DNA of 64,000 nucleotides from Candidatus Accumulibacter aalborgensis (GCF_900089955.1 NZ_FLQX01000117.1:21314-85313), one strand, 5' to 3'. Counted from the first letter of the stretch, positions 9,335 to 18,635 are shown. Numbers and translations: made by a program. Notes: a model not told the origin generated them from the sequence alone.

Positions 9335-10144
9335 TTACATGAACAGGGCGCGTTTTCCGAGGCGCAGCCAGTCGCCCGGCCCCAGTACCGGGCGGCGCTG
9401 GAAGACGTCGCCGCGCACCTGGCGAATTCGCTCCAGGATGCGCAGACCGCCTTGCACGGTCAGTCGTATCTCCCAGCCCATGCGGCCCGGCAGTTGATGA
9501 ACCAGCGGCGCACCTTCATTCATCAGGCGGCGCGTCCGCTCGGTCTCGAAATCGAGCAGCGCGGCCCATTCGGGACTCCAGCGTCCGGCAGCGATCTGCG
9601 CTTCCGCAACGCCGAACCGTTCGAGGTCGGCCCGGGGCAGATAGACACGGCCCTTTTGCCAGTCGATGGCGATGTCCTGCCAGAAATTGACGAGTTGCAG
9701 GGCGCTGCAGATACAGTCCGAGTGGTGCAGGTTTTGGTTGCCGGTGCGTCCGACCAGATGCAACAGCAGGCGGCCGACCGGATTGGCCGAGCGCCGGCTA
9801 TAGTCGAGCAATTCCGCGTAGTCGGCGTAGCGCTTCCTGACCACATCCTGGGCAAAGGCATCGAGGAGGTCGCGGAAAAGTGGCAAGGGCAAATGCCACT
9901 GGGCAATGATCGTCGCCAGATCCTGAAACGCCGGGCCCAGCGGGTTCTCGCCACGTTCGATACGTTCGAGTTCGTCGCGGTAGTCAGCCAGGCCTTGCAG
10001 GCGAACAGCGTCAGAAGCGTCGCCTTCATCGGCGATATCGTCGGCACCACGGGCGAAGCGATAGATGACCTCGATCGGTCGGCGCAGGCGCGGGGGAAGC
10101 AGCAGCGAGGCAACGGGAAAATTTTCGGCGTGGTTGACAGGCAT
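9335..10144 (-). CDS. hpnC: Hydroxysqualene synthase HpnC
   Basis: A 269-residue squalene/phytoene synthase family protein starting MPVNHAENFPVAS, the characteristic HpnC N-terminus. The first acidic motif is GADDIADEGD and the second is NFWQDIAIDWQKGRVYLP. It converts presqualene diphosphate to hydroxysqualene. First gene of hpnCDE. No squalene-hopene cyclase is in the window, so hopanoid synthesis must be completed by genes elsewhere. Confidence 0.93.
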   Translation of the reverse strand: MPVNHAENFPVASLLLPPRLRRPIEVIYRFARGADDIADEGDASDAVRLQGLADYRDELERIERGENPLGPAFQDLATIIAQWHLPLPLFRDLLDAFAQDVVRKRYADYAELLDYSRRSANPVGRLLLHLVGRTGNQNLHHSDCICSALQLVNFWQDIAIDWQKGRVYLPRADLERFGVAEAQIAAGRWSPEWAALLDFETERTRRLMNEGAPLVHQLPGRMGWEIRLTVQGGLRILERIRQVRGDVFQRRPVLGPGDWLRLGKRALFM

Positions 10145-10201
10145 CTGGGCGTAAATGGGTGATGCCGGTGGCGCTGCAGTGTCGGGTATATGCTGGAGAA
10201 G

Positions 10202-10231
10202 CTGACAGTATACGGCGGTCGCGGTTAAAAT
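10202..10231 (+). promoter_or_regulatory. Possible sigma-70 promoter for tRNA-Leu
   Basis: CTGACA (10202-10207) and TAAAAT (10226-10231) are separated by 18 bases, about 95 bases before the tRNA. This is a pattern match only. Confidence 0.3.
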
Positions 10232-10328
10232 GCCGTACTGGCGCGAGAGCAGGGGATGGGTCGGTCGCTGTCAACCCCGTGTGGTCGCGCCTGGTAGCCA
10301 GCATCAGGCCAGCAGCACGATGGACATT

Positions 10329-10413
10329 GCCCAGGTGGCGAAATTGGTAGACGCAGCAGGTTTAGGTCCTGCCGCCGCAAGGTGTGGGGGTTCGATTCCC
10401 TTCCTGGGCACCA
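10329..10413 (+). tRNA. tRNA-Leu(UAG)
   Basis: An 85-base class II tRNA. The acceptor strands GCCCAGG and CCTGGGC pair and are followed by an encoded CCA. The anticodon stem GCAGG/CCTGC encloses the loop TTTAGGT, anticodon TAG (reads CUN leucine codons). It has a variable arm and a T-loop TTCGATT. It sits between hpnC and the porin genes. Confidence 0.97.
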
Positions 10414-10726
10414 GAAATAGCAGTCCAAGGCAGTCCAAGCTTCTCGTAGGCATGCGGTACATTTACATGAACATGAACCCCTGTTCACAGTTCCAGGCGG
10501 CGCTCGCTGTCGCGGCTCGGCTCCCACGCGGGTTTTGACAACCGATTGCCGCGCGTGTGGCAAAAAACCAACAATTACTTTGTCACAATCAACGAAAGCG
10601 CACGGGGTGCTTGCTCCGGCCAGCGCCGTTTGCCAGAATCACTCCAACTTCTCGTTGTTTTCGAGAGGTCCAGTTTGGTGAAGCAGCAGATGGCTTCATC
10701 GATCTCAAACCTAGAGGAGATTCACA
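10414..10726. other. Intergenic region upstream of first porin
   Basis: About 310 bases without a convincing gene. It contains an AT-richer stretch around 10557-10590 that could hold the porin promoter, and an AGGAG ribosome site just before the ATG at 10727. I see no clear operator or small-RNA signature. Confidence 0.5.
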
Positions 10727-11941
10727 ATGCAAAAGAAACTGATCGCACTGGCAGTTGCCAGCCTGGCCTCGGGCGCTGCTTTTGCCCAGACCAACGTCAC
10801 GATGTACGGTATCGCCGATGTCGGCTATATCTATAGTTCGGGTGACGCTTACCGGGGGCCTAACGGCAACATCTCGAGCGGTAGCAACGCGTTCAGCGGT
10901 CTCCAGTCCGGCATCCTGAGCGGTTCGCGGCTGGGTTTCCGCGGTGAGGAAGCGCTGGGCAATGGCCTGAAGGCCGTGTTCACGCTCGAGTACTCGCTCA
11001 ACCTTGACAACAACACCGGCGTTGGCTCCGGCACCGGCGGTCTGTATGCCCGTCAACAGTTCGTCGGTCTCTCCAGTGCCACGCTGGGTACCGTCGCCCT
11101 CGGTCGTCAGTATTCCCCCGGCTATATAGCCACAGTCAACAATGACCCGTTGGGCGGTGCTCTGGTCGAGTCGCAGTCCTACCTGAGTGCTCAGGCAAAG
11201 ATGACCATCACCCCGAACAGCGCCGCGCGCTGGAATAATGCCATCACCTACACCTCCCCGAACTGGAGCGGTTTCAGTGCCAAGGGCATCTACGCGTTCG
11301 GCGAAACGGCAGCCGCCAATGGCTCGTACAACGACAAGCTCACGGACATCAACGCGAACCAGATGTTCGGTCTCGGTTTCAACTATGCCAACGGCCCGCT
11401 GAACGTCGACCTCGTCTACCAGTCGCGTATGAATGTCGTCAATGCGGACAAGAGCCTGGTCACCGGCAACTACCCCCCTGGCACCGATAACGACATCAAT
11501 GAGTATTACGTCGGCGCCAGCTACGACTTCAAGATGGTGAAGATCATGGGTAGCTACCAGAAGCAGAACGACAAGAACTGGACAAACTTCGACAGCAACC
11601 TCTGGTCGCTCGGCGCGGTCATCCCGGTCCTGTCGGCCAGCAACATCCACCTGGCTTACGCTCAGCTCAACATGGATCAGAATAGCTGTGGTCTGCTGGG
11701 AACAGGGAATGGAAATGTCTGTGGGCTGACCGGCTCGACCAATTCCGCGACTCTCGCCTGGACGACGGCACTGTCGAAGCGCACCACTTTGTACGCCGGT
11801 TATGTCTGGAACGACAACGACAAGAAGAGCATCACGCCCACCACCGGTGGACTTGGTTCCAGCGCCGGTCCCGTGGCTGGTATCGGTGCCCTTGGTCAGA
11901 CCAACAATACGCTGCTGGCCGGTATTCGTCACACCTTCTAA
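10727..11941 (+). CDS. General porin (Gram-negative trimeric porin family), copy 1
   Basis: A 404-residue outer-membrane beta-barrel protein. The signal peptide MQKKLIALAVASLASGAAFA is followed by QTNVTMYGIAD, the classic first strand of betaproteobacterial porins, and the protein ends GIRHTF with the terminal Phe needed for barrel assembly. The middle contains LGFRGEEALGNGLKAVFTLE and ALGRQYSPGY. It would form a non-specific diffusion channel. The next gene is a paralogue with a near-identical signal peptide. A strong Rho-independent terminator follows. Confidence 0.95.
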   Translation: MQKKLIALAVASLASGAAFAQTNVTMYGIADVGYIYSSGDAYRGPNGNISSGSNAFSGLQSGILSGSRLGFRGEEALGNGLKAVFTLEYSLNLDNNTGVGSGTGGLYARQQFVGLSSATLGTVALGRQYSPGYIATVNNDPLGGALVESQSYLSAQAKMTITPNSAARWNNAITYTSPNWSGFSAKGIYAFGETAAANGSYNDKLTDINANQMFGLGFNYANGPLNVDLVYQSRMNVVNADKSLVTGNYPPGTDNDINEYYVGASYDFKMVKIMGSYQKQNDKNWTNFDSNLWSLGAVIPVLSASNIHLAYAQLNMDQNSCGLLGTGNGNVCGLTGSTNSATLAWTTALSKRTTLYAGYVWNDNDKKSITPTTGGLGSSAGPVAGIGALGQTNNTLLAGIRHTF

Positions 11942-11963
11942 TCCGGCTTCGGTCGCTTAGCTC

Positions 11964-11992
11964 AAACGGGCGCTTCGGCGCCCGTTTTTTTT
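11964..11992 (+). terminator. Rho-independent terminator after porin 1
   Basis: Inverted repeat AAACGGGCGC-TTCG-GCGCCCGTTT followed by a run of T. The same stem recurs after porin 2, so the duplicated unit included its terminator. Confidence 0.92.
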
Positions 11993-12237
11993 AGCCATGC
12001 CGGTCGGAAGACGCGACACGCGCGCCCATGTGGCGGAGTTTGTCGGGGGCCAGAGTGTGGCTGTGGCATATGTGCAACAAACCATCCCCGCGTGCTTGAA
12101 TGCTGCTCAGGAGGCTTGTCCCGGTCAGCGCTGTCTGCGAGAATTCAGCCATACACCGGGCTTACTGCTTTCCTGGCGGGCCGTTCGGCGAAACGATTCT
12201 TACGCTTTACGTTTTCAACCTACAGGGGATGATCGAC

Positions 12238-13443
12238 ATGAAAAGAAAGCTTATTGCGCTGGCAGTGGCCAGCCTGGCTTCGGGTGCTGCGCTAGCCCAG
12301 ACCAACGTGACGATGTACGGTGTGGTCGATGCCGGCTACGTTTACAGCTCGGGTAGCGCGGGCAGCGTCCCGCCGATCTACAGCGCGACTGGCGTCTTGC
12401 TCAATCCTGCCACGGCTGGCCTCAAAATTCCCGGTACGAACAAGTTCAGCGGCCTCGCGTCGGGGATCAACTCCGGCAACCGTTTCGGCGTCAAGGGAGA
12501 AGAAGCCCTGGGCAACGGTCTCAAGGCGGTGTTCACACTTGAATATGGTCTGAACATAGACAACAACAGCGGTCTCGGCAATACCGGCGGCCTCAATGCC
12601 CGTCAGCAATTCGTCGGCCTGGCAAGCAATTACGGTACCGTCGCGCTCGGTCGTCAATATGCTCCCGGTTTTGACGCCACGGCCAACAACGATGCGCTCG
12701 AGTCGACAGACATGAGTATCCAGTCGAGCTTCAGCGCCTATGCAGGCGACACGATCACGCCGAACAGCGGTGCTCGCTTCAATAACGCGGTCACCTACAC
12801 GAGCAACAACTACTCGGGCGTGACCGTCAAGGCGATCTACGGTTTTGGCGAGAGCAATCTTGGCGGCACCTATAACGACAAGATCAACAGCATTGCCGAC
12901 AACGGCAAAGTCGGTTTCGGCGTCAACTACGCCAACGGTCCGATCAATCTCGATGCCGTGTATCAGTCTCGCCTCAATGCCGTCGTGGCGGACCCGTTCA
13001 ATGCTGCCCTCAAAGCCCCTGGTAGTGGCAAGAGCATCAACGAATGGTACCTCGGCGGTAGCTATGACTTCAAGGTCGTGAAGCTTTACGCCAGCTACCA
13101 GGCTCTCGACAATAACAACAAGCTGGTCTATAACGGCATTGAGGACAACCAGTTGTGGACACTCGGGGTGACGGCGCCGATTGGCGCTGGCACACTTGGC
13201 CTGAGCTACGGCAAGCTGCAGATCGACAGAAGAAATGTCAGCGATGGCGATAGCTGGGGCTGGGGAACGATGTACAGCTATCCGCTCTCGAAGCGCACCG
13301 CGGTGTACGCTGCCTACACCTACATCAACAATGACAGTCACTCTCTGCCTCTCAATACGCAGAGTGCGGGTGATATCGGCCAAATCGGTGCCGTGGGCGA
13401 GAGCAACTACACCTTGGGTGCCGGAATTCGCCACAGCTTCTGA
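12238..13443 (+). CDS. General porin, copy 2
   Basis: A 401-residue paralogue of the preceding porin. The signal peptide begins MKRKLIALAVASLASGAALA, the first strand is QTNVTMYGVVDAGYVYSSG, internal motifs FGVKGEEALGNGLKAVFTLE and ALGRQYAPGF are shared, and the C-terminus is GIRHSF. Loops differ from copy 1, suggesting divergence in surface-exposed parts. The AGGGGA at about 12224-12229 is well spaced for the ATG at 12238; a start nine bases earlier overlaps it. Confidence 0.95.
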   Translation: MKRKLIALAVASLASGAALAQTNVTMYGVVDAGYVYSSGSAGSVPPIYSATGVLLNPATAGLKIPGTNKFSGLASGINSGNRFGVKGEEALGNGLKAVFTLEYGLNIDNNSGLGNTGGLNARQQFVGLASNYGTVALGRQYAPGFDATANNDALESTDMSIQSSFSAYAGDTITPNSGARFNNAVTYTSNNYSGVTVKAIYGFGESNLGGTYNDKINSIADNGKVGFGVNYANGPINLDAVYQSRLNAVVADPFNAALKAPGSGKSINEWYLGGSYDFKVVKLYASYQALDNNNKLVYNGIEDNQLWTLGVTAPIGAGTLGLSYGKLQIDRRNVSDGDSWGWGTMYSYPLSKRTAVYAAYTYINNDSHSLPLNTQSAGDIGQIGAVGESNYTLGAGIRHSF

Positions 13444-13465
13444 CCCCGGTTCGTTCGCTTGGCAG

Positions 13466-13494
13466 AAAAACGGGCGCCTCGGCGCCCGTTTTTG
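13466..13494 (+). terminator. Rho-independent terminator after porin 2
   Basis: AAAAACGGGCGCC-TC-GGCGCCCGTTTTT stem-loop with a U tract. Confidence 0.9.
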
Positions 13495-13504
13495 CTTATA
13501 GTAT

Positions 13505-13533
13505 TTGTACCCGGCGCCGCGATTCTGTATAAT
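13505..13533 (+). promoter_or_regulatory. Sigma-70 promoter of rpsT
   Basis: TTGTAC (13505-13510), a 17-base spacer and a perfect TATAAT (13528-13533), about 48 bases before the rpsT start. Confidence 0.75.
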
Positions 13534-13580
13534 CTTGGCCTTTCGATCCAATCAGCAGCTTTTCATAGGGAAAAACATCC

Positions 13581-13847
13581 ATGGCCAATAGCGCACAAGC
13601 GCGCAAGCGTGCTCGCCAAGCCGTCAAGCAACGCGCCCACAACGCCAGCCTGCGCTCCACTCTGCGCACCGCCGTCAAGCGCGTGCAGAAGGCCATCGTG
13701 GCGGGCGACAAGGCTGCCGCGCAGAGCATCTTCCAGGAGTCGGTAGCGGTGATCGACCGCATCGCCGACAAGAAGATCATTCACAAGAACAAGGCCTCGC
13801 GCCACAAGAGCCGACTCTCGGCTCACATCAAGGGCCTCGCTGCCTAG
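13581..13847 (+). CDS. rpsT: 30S ribosomal protein S20
   Basis: An 88-residue, Lys/Arg-rich protein starting [18 protein letters not shown], the S20 signature; it binds 16S rRNA during early 30S assembly. Full length. Own promoter and terminator, as usual for this monocistronic gene. Confidence 0.98.
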   Translation: MANSAQARKRARQAVKQRAHNASLRSTLRTAVKRVQKAIVAGDKAAAQSIFQESVAVIDRIADKKIIHKNKASRHKSRLSAHIKGLAA

Positions 13848-13872
13848 AGCCCTTGTGTAACCATGGTGGAGC

Positions 13873-13900
13873 AAAAGCGGCGCCTCCGAGCGCCGCTTTT
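13873..13900 (+). terminator. Rho-independent terminator after rpsT
   Basis: AAAAGCGGCGC-CTCCGA-GCGCCGCTTTT, a strong GC stem ending in T. Confidence 0.9.
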
Positions 13901-14033
13901 GCGTCCAAGCGCTCAGCTCAAGCTGAGCTTCGGGATTTCTGCCCTGCACCCAGTCGCCCAGTCGTAGCCAGTGCCAGCCCGCACGGCCGCACGACCCCTT
14001 GCCGATACAAGGTATAATCCTGGACCAGGAGAC

Positions 14034-14055
14034 AATATTAGATCGTGCTAATATT
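14034..14055. promoter_or_regulatory. AT-rich dyad upstream of the methyltransferase gene
   Basis: AATATTA (14034-14040) and TAATATT (14049-14055) are perfect inverted copies around an 8-base spacer, just downstream of a TATAAT at 14013-14018. It is a candidate operator; no regulator is identified. Confidence 0.45.
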
Positions 14056-14100
14056 ATCATTGTGACGGGGAATGCTATGGCTGCGGTGGTGGATATCAAC

Positions 14101-14754
14101 ATGGACATGGAACAGGCTCGCTTCAACATGATCGAGCAACAGATCCGCCCTTGGGAGGTGCTCGATCCCGAGGTGCTGGGGGTTCTTGCGCTGGTCAGAC
14201 GGGAAGACTTTGTTCCGGCGGCGCACCGCGCACTGGCCTTTGCCGACCTGGAACTGCCGATTGGCCAGGGCCAGACGATGCTTGCGCCGAGAGTCGAGGC
14301 CCGTATGCTGCAGGAAGCGGGTGTCAGAAGCACCGACGTCGTTCTCGAAGTCGGCACCGGCAGCGGCCATATGGCCGCCCTTCTGGCGTCGCAGGCCGAG
14401 TACGTCCATACGGTCGAGATCGATCCGCTGCTTGCGGAAACCGCCCGGCGCAACCTGCGGCAGGCGGGAGTGACCAACGTCAGCGTCGAAACTGGCGATG
14501 CTTCACGCGGTTGGTCGGGGCCGGCACCCTACGACGTGATGGTCATCTCGGGCGCGCTGCCGGAACTGCCCGAAGCGTTCCGACAGCAACTGAAGGTGGG
14601 AGGTCGGCTCGTCGCGTTCATCGGTTCGCCGCCGGTGATCGAAGCGCAGTTGATTACGCGCACCGCCGACCAGGCCTTCAATACCATCAACCTTTTTGAA
14701 ACCGTGGTCGCTCCGCTGCGCACGACGCAGCCGCGCCAGAGTTTTGTCTTCTGA
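14101..14754 (+). CDS. pcm: Protein-L-isoaspartate O-methyltransferase family protein
   Basis: A 217-residue SAM-dependent methyltransferase. It starts with MEQARFNMIEQQIRPWEVLD, the N-terminus typical of betaproteobacterial PCM-like proteins encoded next to tolC. The SAM-binding motif I is VLEVGTGSGHMAALLAS. PCM repairs isoaspartyl residues, but members of this subfamily often lack biochemical proof. Start uncertain: an ATG at 14077 has a good GGGG site and would add eight residues. It is directly followed by the TolC gene, probably co-transcribed. Confidence 0.85.
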   Translation: MDMEQARFNMIEQQIRPWEVLDPEVLGVLALVRREDFVPAAHRALAFADLELPIGQGQTMLAPRVEARMLQEAGVRSTDVVLEVGTGSGHMAALLASQAEYVHTVEIDPLLAETARRNLRQAGVTNVSVETGDASRGWSGPAPYDVMVISGALPELPEAFRQQLKVGGRLVAFIGSPPVIEAQLITRTADQAFNTINLFETVVAPLRTTQPRQSFVF

Positions 14755-14807
14755 CGCCCGCCGGGCGATCAATGACCCAGGTCGCGGACTGACAGCGAGT
14801 TAGCGTG

Positions 14808-16148
14808 ATGCCTCTGAAACGTGCCGGTTGGTCGAGCTTTGCGCTGGCCGCCCTTTTCTCCGCGGGCACTGCCGCCGCTGCCGACCTGGTGCAGGTCTAT
14901 GGCGAGGCTTTGGCCTACGACGCGCAGTATGCGGCTGCTCGGGCCACCGCCGAAGCCGGACGAGAGAAGCAGCCGCAGGCGCTGGCCGGCTTGCTGCCAA
15001 CCGTTGCCGCAACAGGTGGCACCTTCTGGAACGACGCCACCTACCGGAACCGGATCGGTGACGCCACGGAGACCATCGAGAGCAAGTTCAACAGCAACAG
15101 CTACGGCGTCAACCTGACGCAACCGCTGTTCCGCTGGCAGAATTTCGTGCAGTACAACCAGTCCAAGCTGCTGGTCATGCAGACCGAGGCCAACTTCGCA
15201 CAGGCGGGACAAGACCTGATCGTCCGCGTCGCTCAGGCCTATTTCGACGTGCTCTTCGCCATCCATAACCTGCGCGCCGTGCAGGCCAACAAGATGGCCA
15301 TCGCGCGGCAGCTCGAGCAGGCGAAAAAGAACTTCGAGGTCGGCACTGCGACGATCACCGATACCTATGAATCGCAGTCGCGCTTCGACCTGGCGACGGC
15401 GCAGGAGATCGCTGCCGATAACGAGCTTGAAGTGAAACGGTACGCGCTGCGCGTGCTGGTCGGCAAGGACCCTGGCGAGCTCAATCGGCTCAAGCCGAAA
15501 ACGGTCATGGTACCACCGCAACCGGCCAGCATGGAACCATGGGTCGAGGCGGCCGAGCGCGACAGTTTTGTCGTTCAGGCGCAACAGGCGGCCGCCGAGG
15601 CGGCCAGCAAGGCAGTCGACATTAGTCGCGCCGGTCATTATCCGACGGTTGACGTGGTCGCCAATTACGGCAAGAACCAGGGTCCCGGCCAGTTTGGTAT
15701 CGGCGAACTCGATACGACGACGCGCCAGGTCGGGTTACAGCTCAACATCCCGATTTTCCAGGGGGGTGCCGTCAACTCGAGAACTCGCGAAGCAGCCGCC
15801 AAGAGGGATGCGGAGCGAGCCGCACTGGACAGCGCAAAGCGCAATTCGGCGCTTGGCGCGCGCCAGTCCTACCTCAGTGTGGTCAATGGCGTTGCCCAGG
15901 TACGCGCGCTCGAAGCCGCGCTGGTGTCGAGTCTCAGTTCGCTGGAATCGACCCGGCTCGGCTACGAGGTCGGCGTGCGGATCAATATCGACGTCCTCAA
16001 TGCCGAGAACCAGGTCTACGTCACCCGGCGCGATCTGGCGAAAGCCCGTTTCGATACCCTGTTGTCGCAACTCAAGCTGAAGGCCTTCGTCGGCTCGCTC
16101 AACGAAGCTGACCTGGAACGTGTAAACATGCTGCTCGAGGCGCCATGA
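14808..16148 (+). CDS. tolC: TolC family outer-membrane efflux channel protein
   Basis: A 446-residue protein with a signal peptide ending SAGTAAA near residue 24, then ADLVQVYGEALAYDAQYAAA, the TolC N-terminus. Two structurally repeated halves are rich in helical Ala/Gln/Glu segments, and RTREAAAKRDAERAAL lies in the second. TolC trimers form the outer-membrane/periplasmic tunnel for type I secretion and RND pumps. The last 50 bases overlap the 3' end of convergent waaA. Confidence 0.92.
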   Translation: MPLKRAGWSSFALAALFSAGTAAAADLVQVYGEALAYDAQYAAARATAEAGREKQPQALAGLLPTVAATGGTFWNDATYRNRIGDATETIESKFNSNSYGVNLTQPLFRWQNFVQYNQSKLLVMQTEANFAQAGQDLIVRVAQAYFDVLFAIHNLRAVQANKMAIARQLEQAKKNFEVGTATITDTYESQSRFDLATAQEIAADNELEVKRYALRVLVGKDPGELNRLKPKTVMVPPQPASMEPWVEAAERDSFVVQAQQAAAEAASKAVDISRAGHYPTVDVVANYGKNQGPGQFGIGELDTTTRQVGLQLNIPIFQGGAVNSRTREAAAKRDAERAALDSAKRNSALGARQSYLSVVNGVAQVRALEAALVSSLSSLESTRLGYEVGVRINIDVLNAENQVYVTRRDLAKARFDTLLSQLKLKAFVGSLNEADLERVNMLLEAP

Positions 16149-17397
16149 GCGGCTGGATCAGCGCTAGCGTACGCGCCGTGGCGCCGCGGTGCGCCTGAGC
16201 GAAATGCAGTGCCCCATTGCGCATCGCCAGCAAGTGCTTTGGCTGCTCGAACAGGTCGCGTACCACAGCGGCTGCGTGAGCGGCATCGAGTACCTCGCGA
16301 GCTGCGCCACAGGCGATCGCATCGGCACTGGCCTGGGCAAAGTTGAAGCGGTGCGGGCCCAGCAGCACCGGGCAACCGCAGGCTGCCGCCTCGATCAGGT
16401 TCTGGCCGCCAAACGGCAGTAAGGTCCCGCCGATCAGCGCCAGGTCCGCGAGCGCGTAATAGGCGGCCATTTCGCCCATGCTATCGCCCAGCCAGACCTG
16501 CGTTTGCCTGGCCGGCACGCTTCCCTCACTGCGTCGACCGACAGCCAGCCCGCGTTCGGCGATCAACTCGGCGACTTCGGCAAAACGTTGCGGATGACGC
16601 GGCACCAGGACGAGCAGCAACTCGGGAACGCAGATCGCGGCGAAGGCATCGAGGATCAGTGCTTCCTCGCCTTCACGGGTGCTGGCAGCGAGCCACACCG
16701 GGCGCGCGCCGAGCGTCTGCCGCCACCGCGCCCCCAAGCGCAGCTTGTCAGGTGCGGGCGCGACGTCGAATTTCAGATTGCCGCAGACGGTGACAGCGAG
16801 CGCGCCAAGCTGTTGTAGCCGTTCGCCGTCGGCAGTCGTCTGCGCGCCGATGGCGTCGAGCGAGGCGACCGCCGGTCCGATCAGCTTGGTCAAGCGCGCA
16901 TAGCCACGCAGCGACCGCGGCGACAGGCGGGCGTTGATCAGTGCCAGGGGCAGGTGCCTCCGGCGGGCCGCTTCGATCAGGTTCGGCCACAGCTCGGTTT
17001 CCATCAACAGCCCGACCCGCGGCTGGAAGTGATCGAGAAATCGGCCGCAGGCAGCGGGCAGGTCGTAGGGCAGGTAAGTCTGCACCATCCGTTCGGGGTG
17101 CCTGGCCAGCAGGTCGCTGCCTGCCACTCGCCCGGTCGGCGTCATGTGGGTAAGTAACAATCCGTGCTCCGGATATTCCCGCAGCAGCGCTTCGATCAGC
17201 GGTTCGGCGGCACGCGTTTCGCCGACCGACACCGCGTGCAACCAGATCAGTGGCCGCGCTGGGCGTCGTCCGTAGAAGCCATGGCGCTCGCCAAGGTGCT
17301 CCAGATACGCCGGCTGCTGGCGCGCCCGCCAGAGAAGACGCAGCCAGACGAGCGGCATGGCCAGGTAGAAGAGCAGCGAATAGAGCAGTCGGAACAT
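16099..17397 (-). CDS. waaA: 3-deoxy-D-manno-octulosonic acid (Kdo) transferase
   Basis: A 432-residue glycosyltransferase starting MFRLLYSLLFYLAMPLVWLR, an N-terminal membrane anchor. Family motifs include IWLHAVSVGETRAAEPLI, ETELWPNLI and GGQNLIEAAACGCPVL. It adds Kdo to lipid IVA at the inner membrane. The ATG shares its A with the upstream waaC stop (TGATG), so the two are coupled. The final 17 codons lie inside the convergent tolC gene. Confidence 0.93.
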   Translation of the reverse strand: MFRLLYSLLFYLAMPLVWLRLLWRARQQPAYLEHLGERHGFYGRRPARPLIWLHAVSVGETRAAEPLIEALLREYPEHGLLLTHMTPTGRVAGSDLLARHPERMVQTYLPYDLPAACGRFLDHFQPRVGLLMETELWPNLIEAARRRHLPLALINARLSPRSLRGYARLTKLIGPAVASLDAIGAQTTADGERLQQLGALAVTVCGNLKFDVAPAPDKLRLGARWRQTLGARPVWLAASTREGEEALILDAFAAICVPELLLVLVPRHPQRFAEVAELIAERGLAVGRRSEGSVPARQTQVWLGDSMGEMAAYYALADLALIGGTLLPFGGQNLIEAAACGCPVLLGPHRFNFAQASADAIACGAAREVLDAAHAAAVVRDLFEQPKHLLAMRNGALHFAQAHRGATARTLALIQPLMAPRAACLHVPGQLR

Positions 17398-18350
17398 CAG
17401 CGCAGCGCCTGCGTGGCCAGCATCAGTACCGCTGCCACCGTCGGCGGCGCGCCGGATCGGCCGAGGTTGCGGACGAAGCCGCTGCCGTAGACGCCGGTCA
17501 GTGCCGGTTCGCTGGCAATGTACAGCGCGATGGTCGGTACTTGCAAGGCCGCCGCGAGGTGCGCGAGGCCGGTATCGACACCGATCACCAGGCTGGCGCG
17601 AGCCAGCAGCGCGGCGACCTGGGGCAGCGTCAGCGGCGGCGCGGCAATCGCGCCCGGCAGCGCTGCGGCGATCCTTTCGGCGCGCACCCTTTCGAGCGTG
17701 CTGCCGGCAGGGATGACCGGCGTCAGGCCGCGGTCGAGCATCGCCCTGCCCACCTCGCGCCAGTTGTTTTCGTCCCACAGCTTGTCATCGCGGCTGGTCG
17801 CGGTGAGCAGAACGACCAGACGGTCACCGGCCAGCCAGTCCAGGTTGATCGCCGGTGCCGAGAGGCCATAATCCAGCGGCAGATCGACCGGATAATCGAA
17901 AGCGGCAGCGGCCAGCCAGCGGTTGCGCTCGACGGCATGCACATTGCGCGGAATGACGAAGGTGGTGTCGTAGAACCGTGCTGCAAGGGGTTCGCGGGCG
18001 GCCTCTGCGGCGTAACCGCACCGTCTGCCCCGGGCTTGACGGGCGATCAGCGCGCTCTTCAGCAAGCCTTGCGTGTCCAGAACGACATCGTAGGTCGTGG
18101 CACCAATCCGTTTCCGGAAGTCGCGTAATTCGCGCCAGGTGGCGAGTTGACCGAGATTCCTGCGCCAGCGCCTGATGGCCACGGGAATGACCTGATCGAC
18201 GCCCGGATGCAAACGCGGAATGTCGGCAAACGCCTCCTCGACACACCAGTCGATCTGCGCTCCGGGAACACTGCAGCGCAAGTCGCTGAGCACCGGCAGA
18301 TTGTGAATTACGTCACCGAGCGACGAGGTCTTTACCAGTAGGATGCGCAT
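17397..18350 (-). CDS. waaC: LPS heptosyltransferase I
   Basis: A 317-residue GT9-family enzyme starting MRILLVKTSSLGDVIHNLPV, the hallmark of WaaC. DTQGLLKSALIA and the C-terminal VIGVDTGLAHLAAAL/PTIALY donor-binding motifs are present. It adds the first heptose to Kdo2-lipid A. Coupled to waaA; gmhB near 58.4 kb supplies a step for the heptose donor. The start at 18350 is chosen by family N-terminus; an upstream in-frame reading reaches into the repeat. Confidence 0.94.
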   Translation of the reverse strand: MRILLVKTSSLGDVIHNLPVLSDLRCSVPGAQIDWCVEEAFADIPRLHPGVDQVIPVAIRRWRRNLGQLATWRELRDFRKRIGATTYDVVLDTQGLLKSALIARQARGRRCGYAAEAAREPLAARFYDTTFVIPRNVHAVERNRWLAAAAFDYPVDLPLDYGLSAPAINLDWLAGDRLVVLLTATSRDDKLWDENNWREVGRAMLDRGLTPVIPAGSTLERVRAERIAAALPGAIAAPPLTLPQVAALLARASLVIGVDTGLAHLAAALQVPTIALYIASEPALTGVYGSGFVRNLGRSGAPPTVAAVLMLATQALR

Positions 18351-18465
18351 CGGTGGGTCAGGAATGAGTGCGAGCGGCAGTAGCCGGAAGAAGCGCATTA
18401 TAGGAGATGGCGGCACAAGGCACGCTCCGGCCGATACGCAAGACGCTATAATCCCGCCCCGCGTA

Positions 18466-18584
18466 CGGTCATGACTTCTCAAGACAGCGCGGATTATGAA
18501 AGTCATGACCGTTCCCCTCAGCCCCGGCCCCTCTCCCGCGCAGGCAGGCGAGGGGAGATTCGAGAGTCGCTGGCGCGACTTTCA
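18466..18584. repeat. Dispersed hairpin-rich repeat, copy 1 (inverted relative to copies 2 and 3)
   Basis: About 119 bases matching the copies at 34.7 and 44.8 kb in reverse orientation. It includes the arms GGTCATGACTT and AAGTCATGACC, the CCCCTCTCCCGC pyrimidine tract and the short hairpin AGTCGC-TGGC-GCGACT. It lies between divergent waaC and manC. Confidence 0.85.
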
Positions 18585-18635
18585 TGGGCAATGGCTTCTC
18601 GGCGGGTCCTCTGTGAATGAATGGAGATGCTGCAA

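Noticed and set aside
13999..14100. Earlier start for the isoaspartyl methyltransferase-like gene
   Set aside because: The family N-terminus begins at MDMEQARFNM; the extension has no conserved residues, although the ATG at 14077 has a decent ribosome site.
18447..18452. TATAAT upstream of manC as its promoter
   Set aside because: No -35-like hexamer at the right spacing; not listed as a feature.
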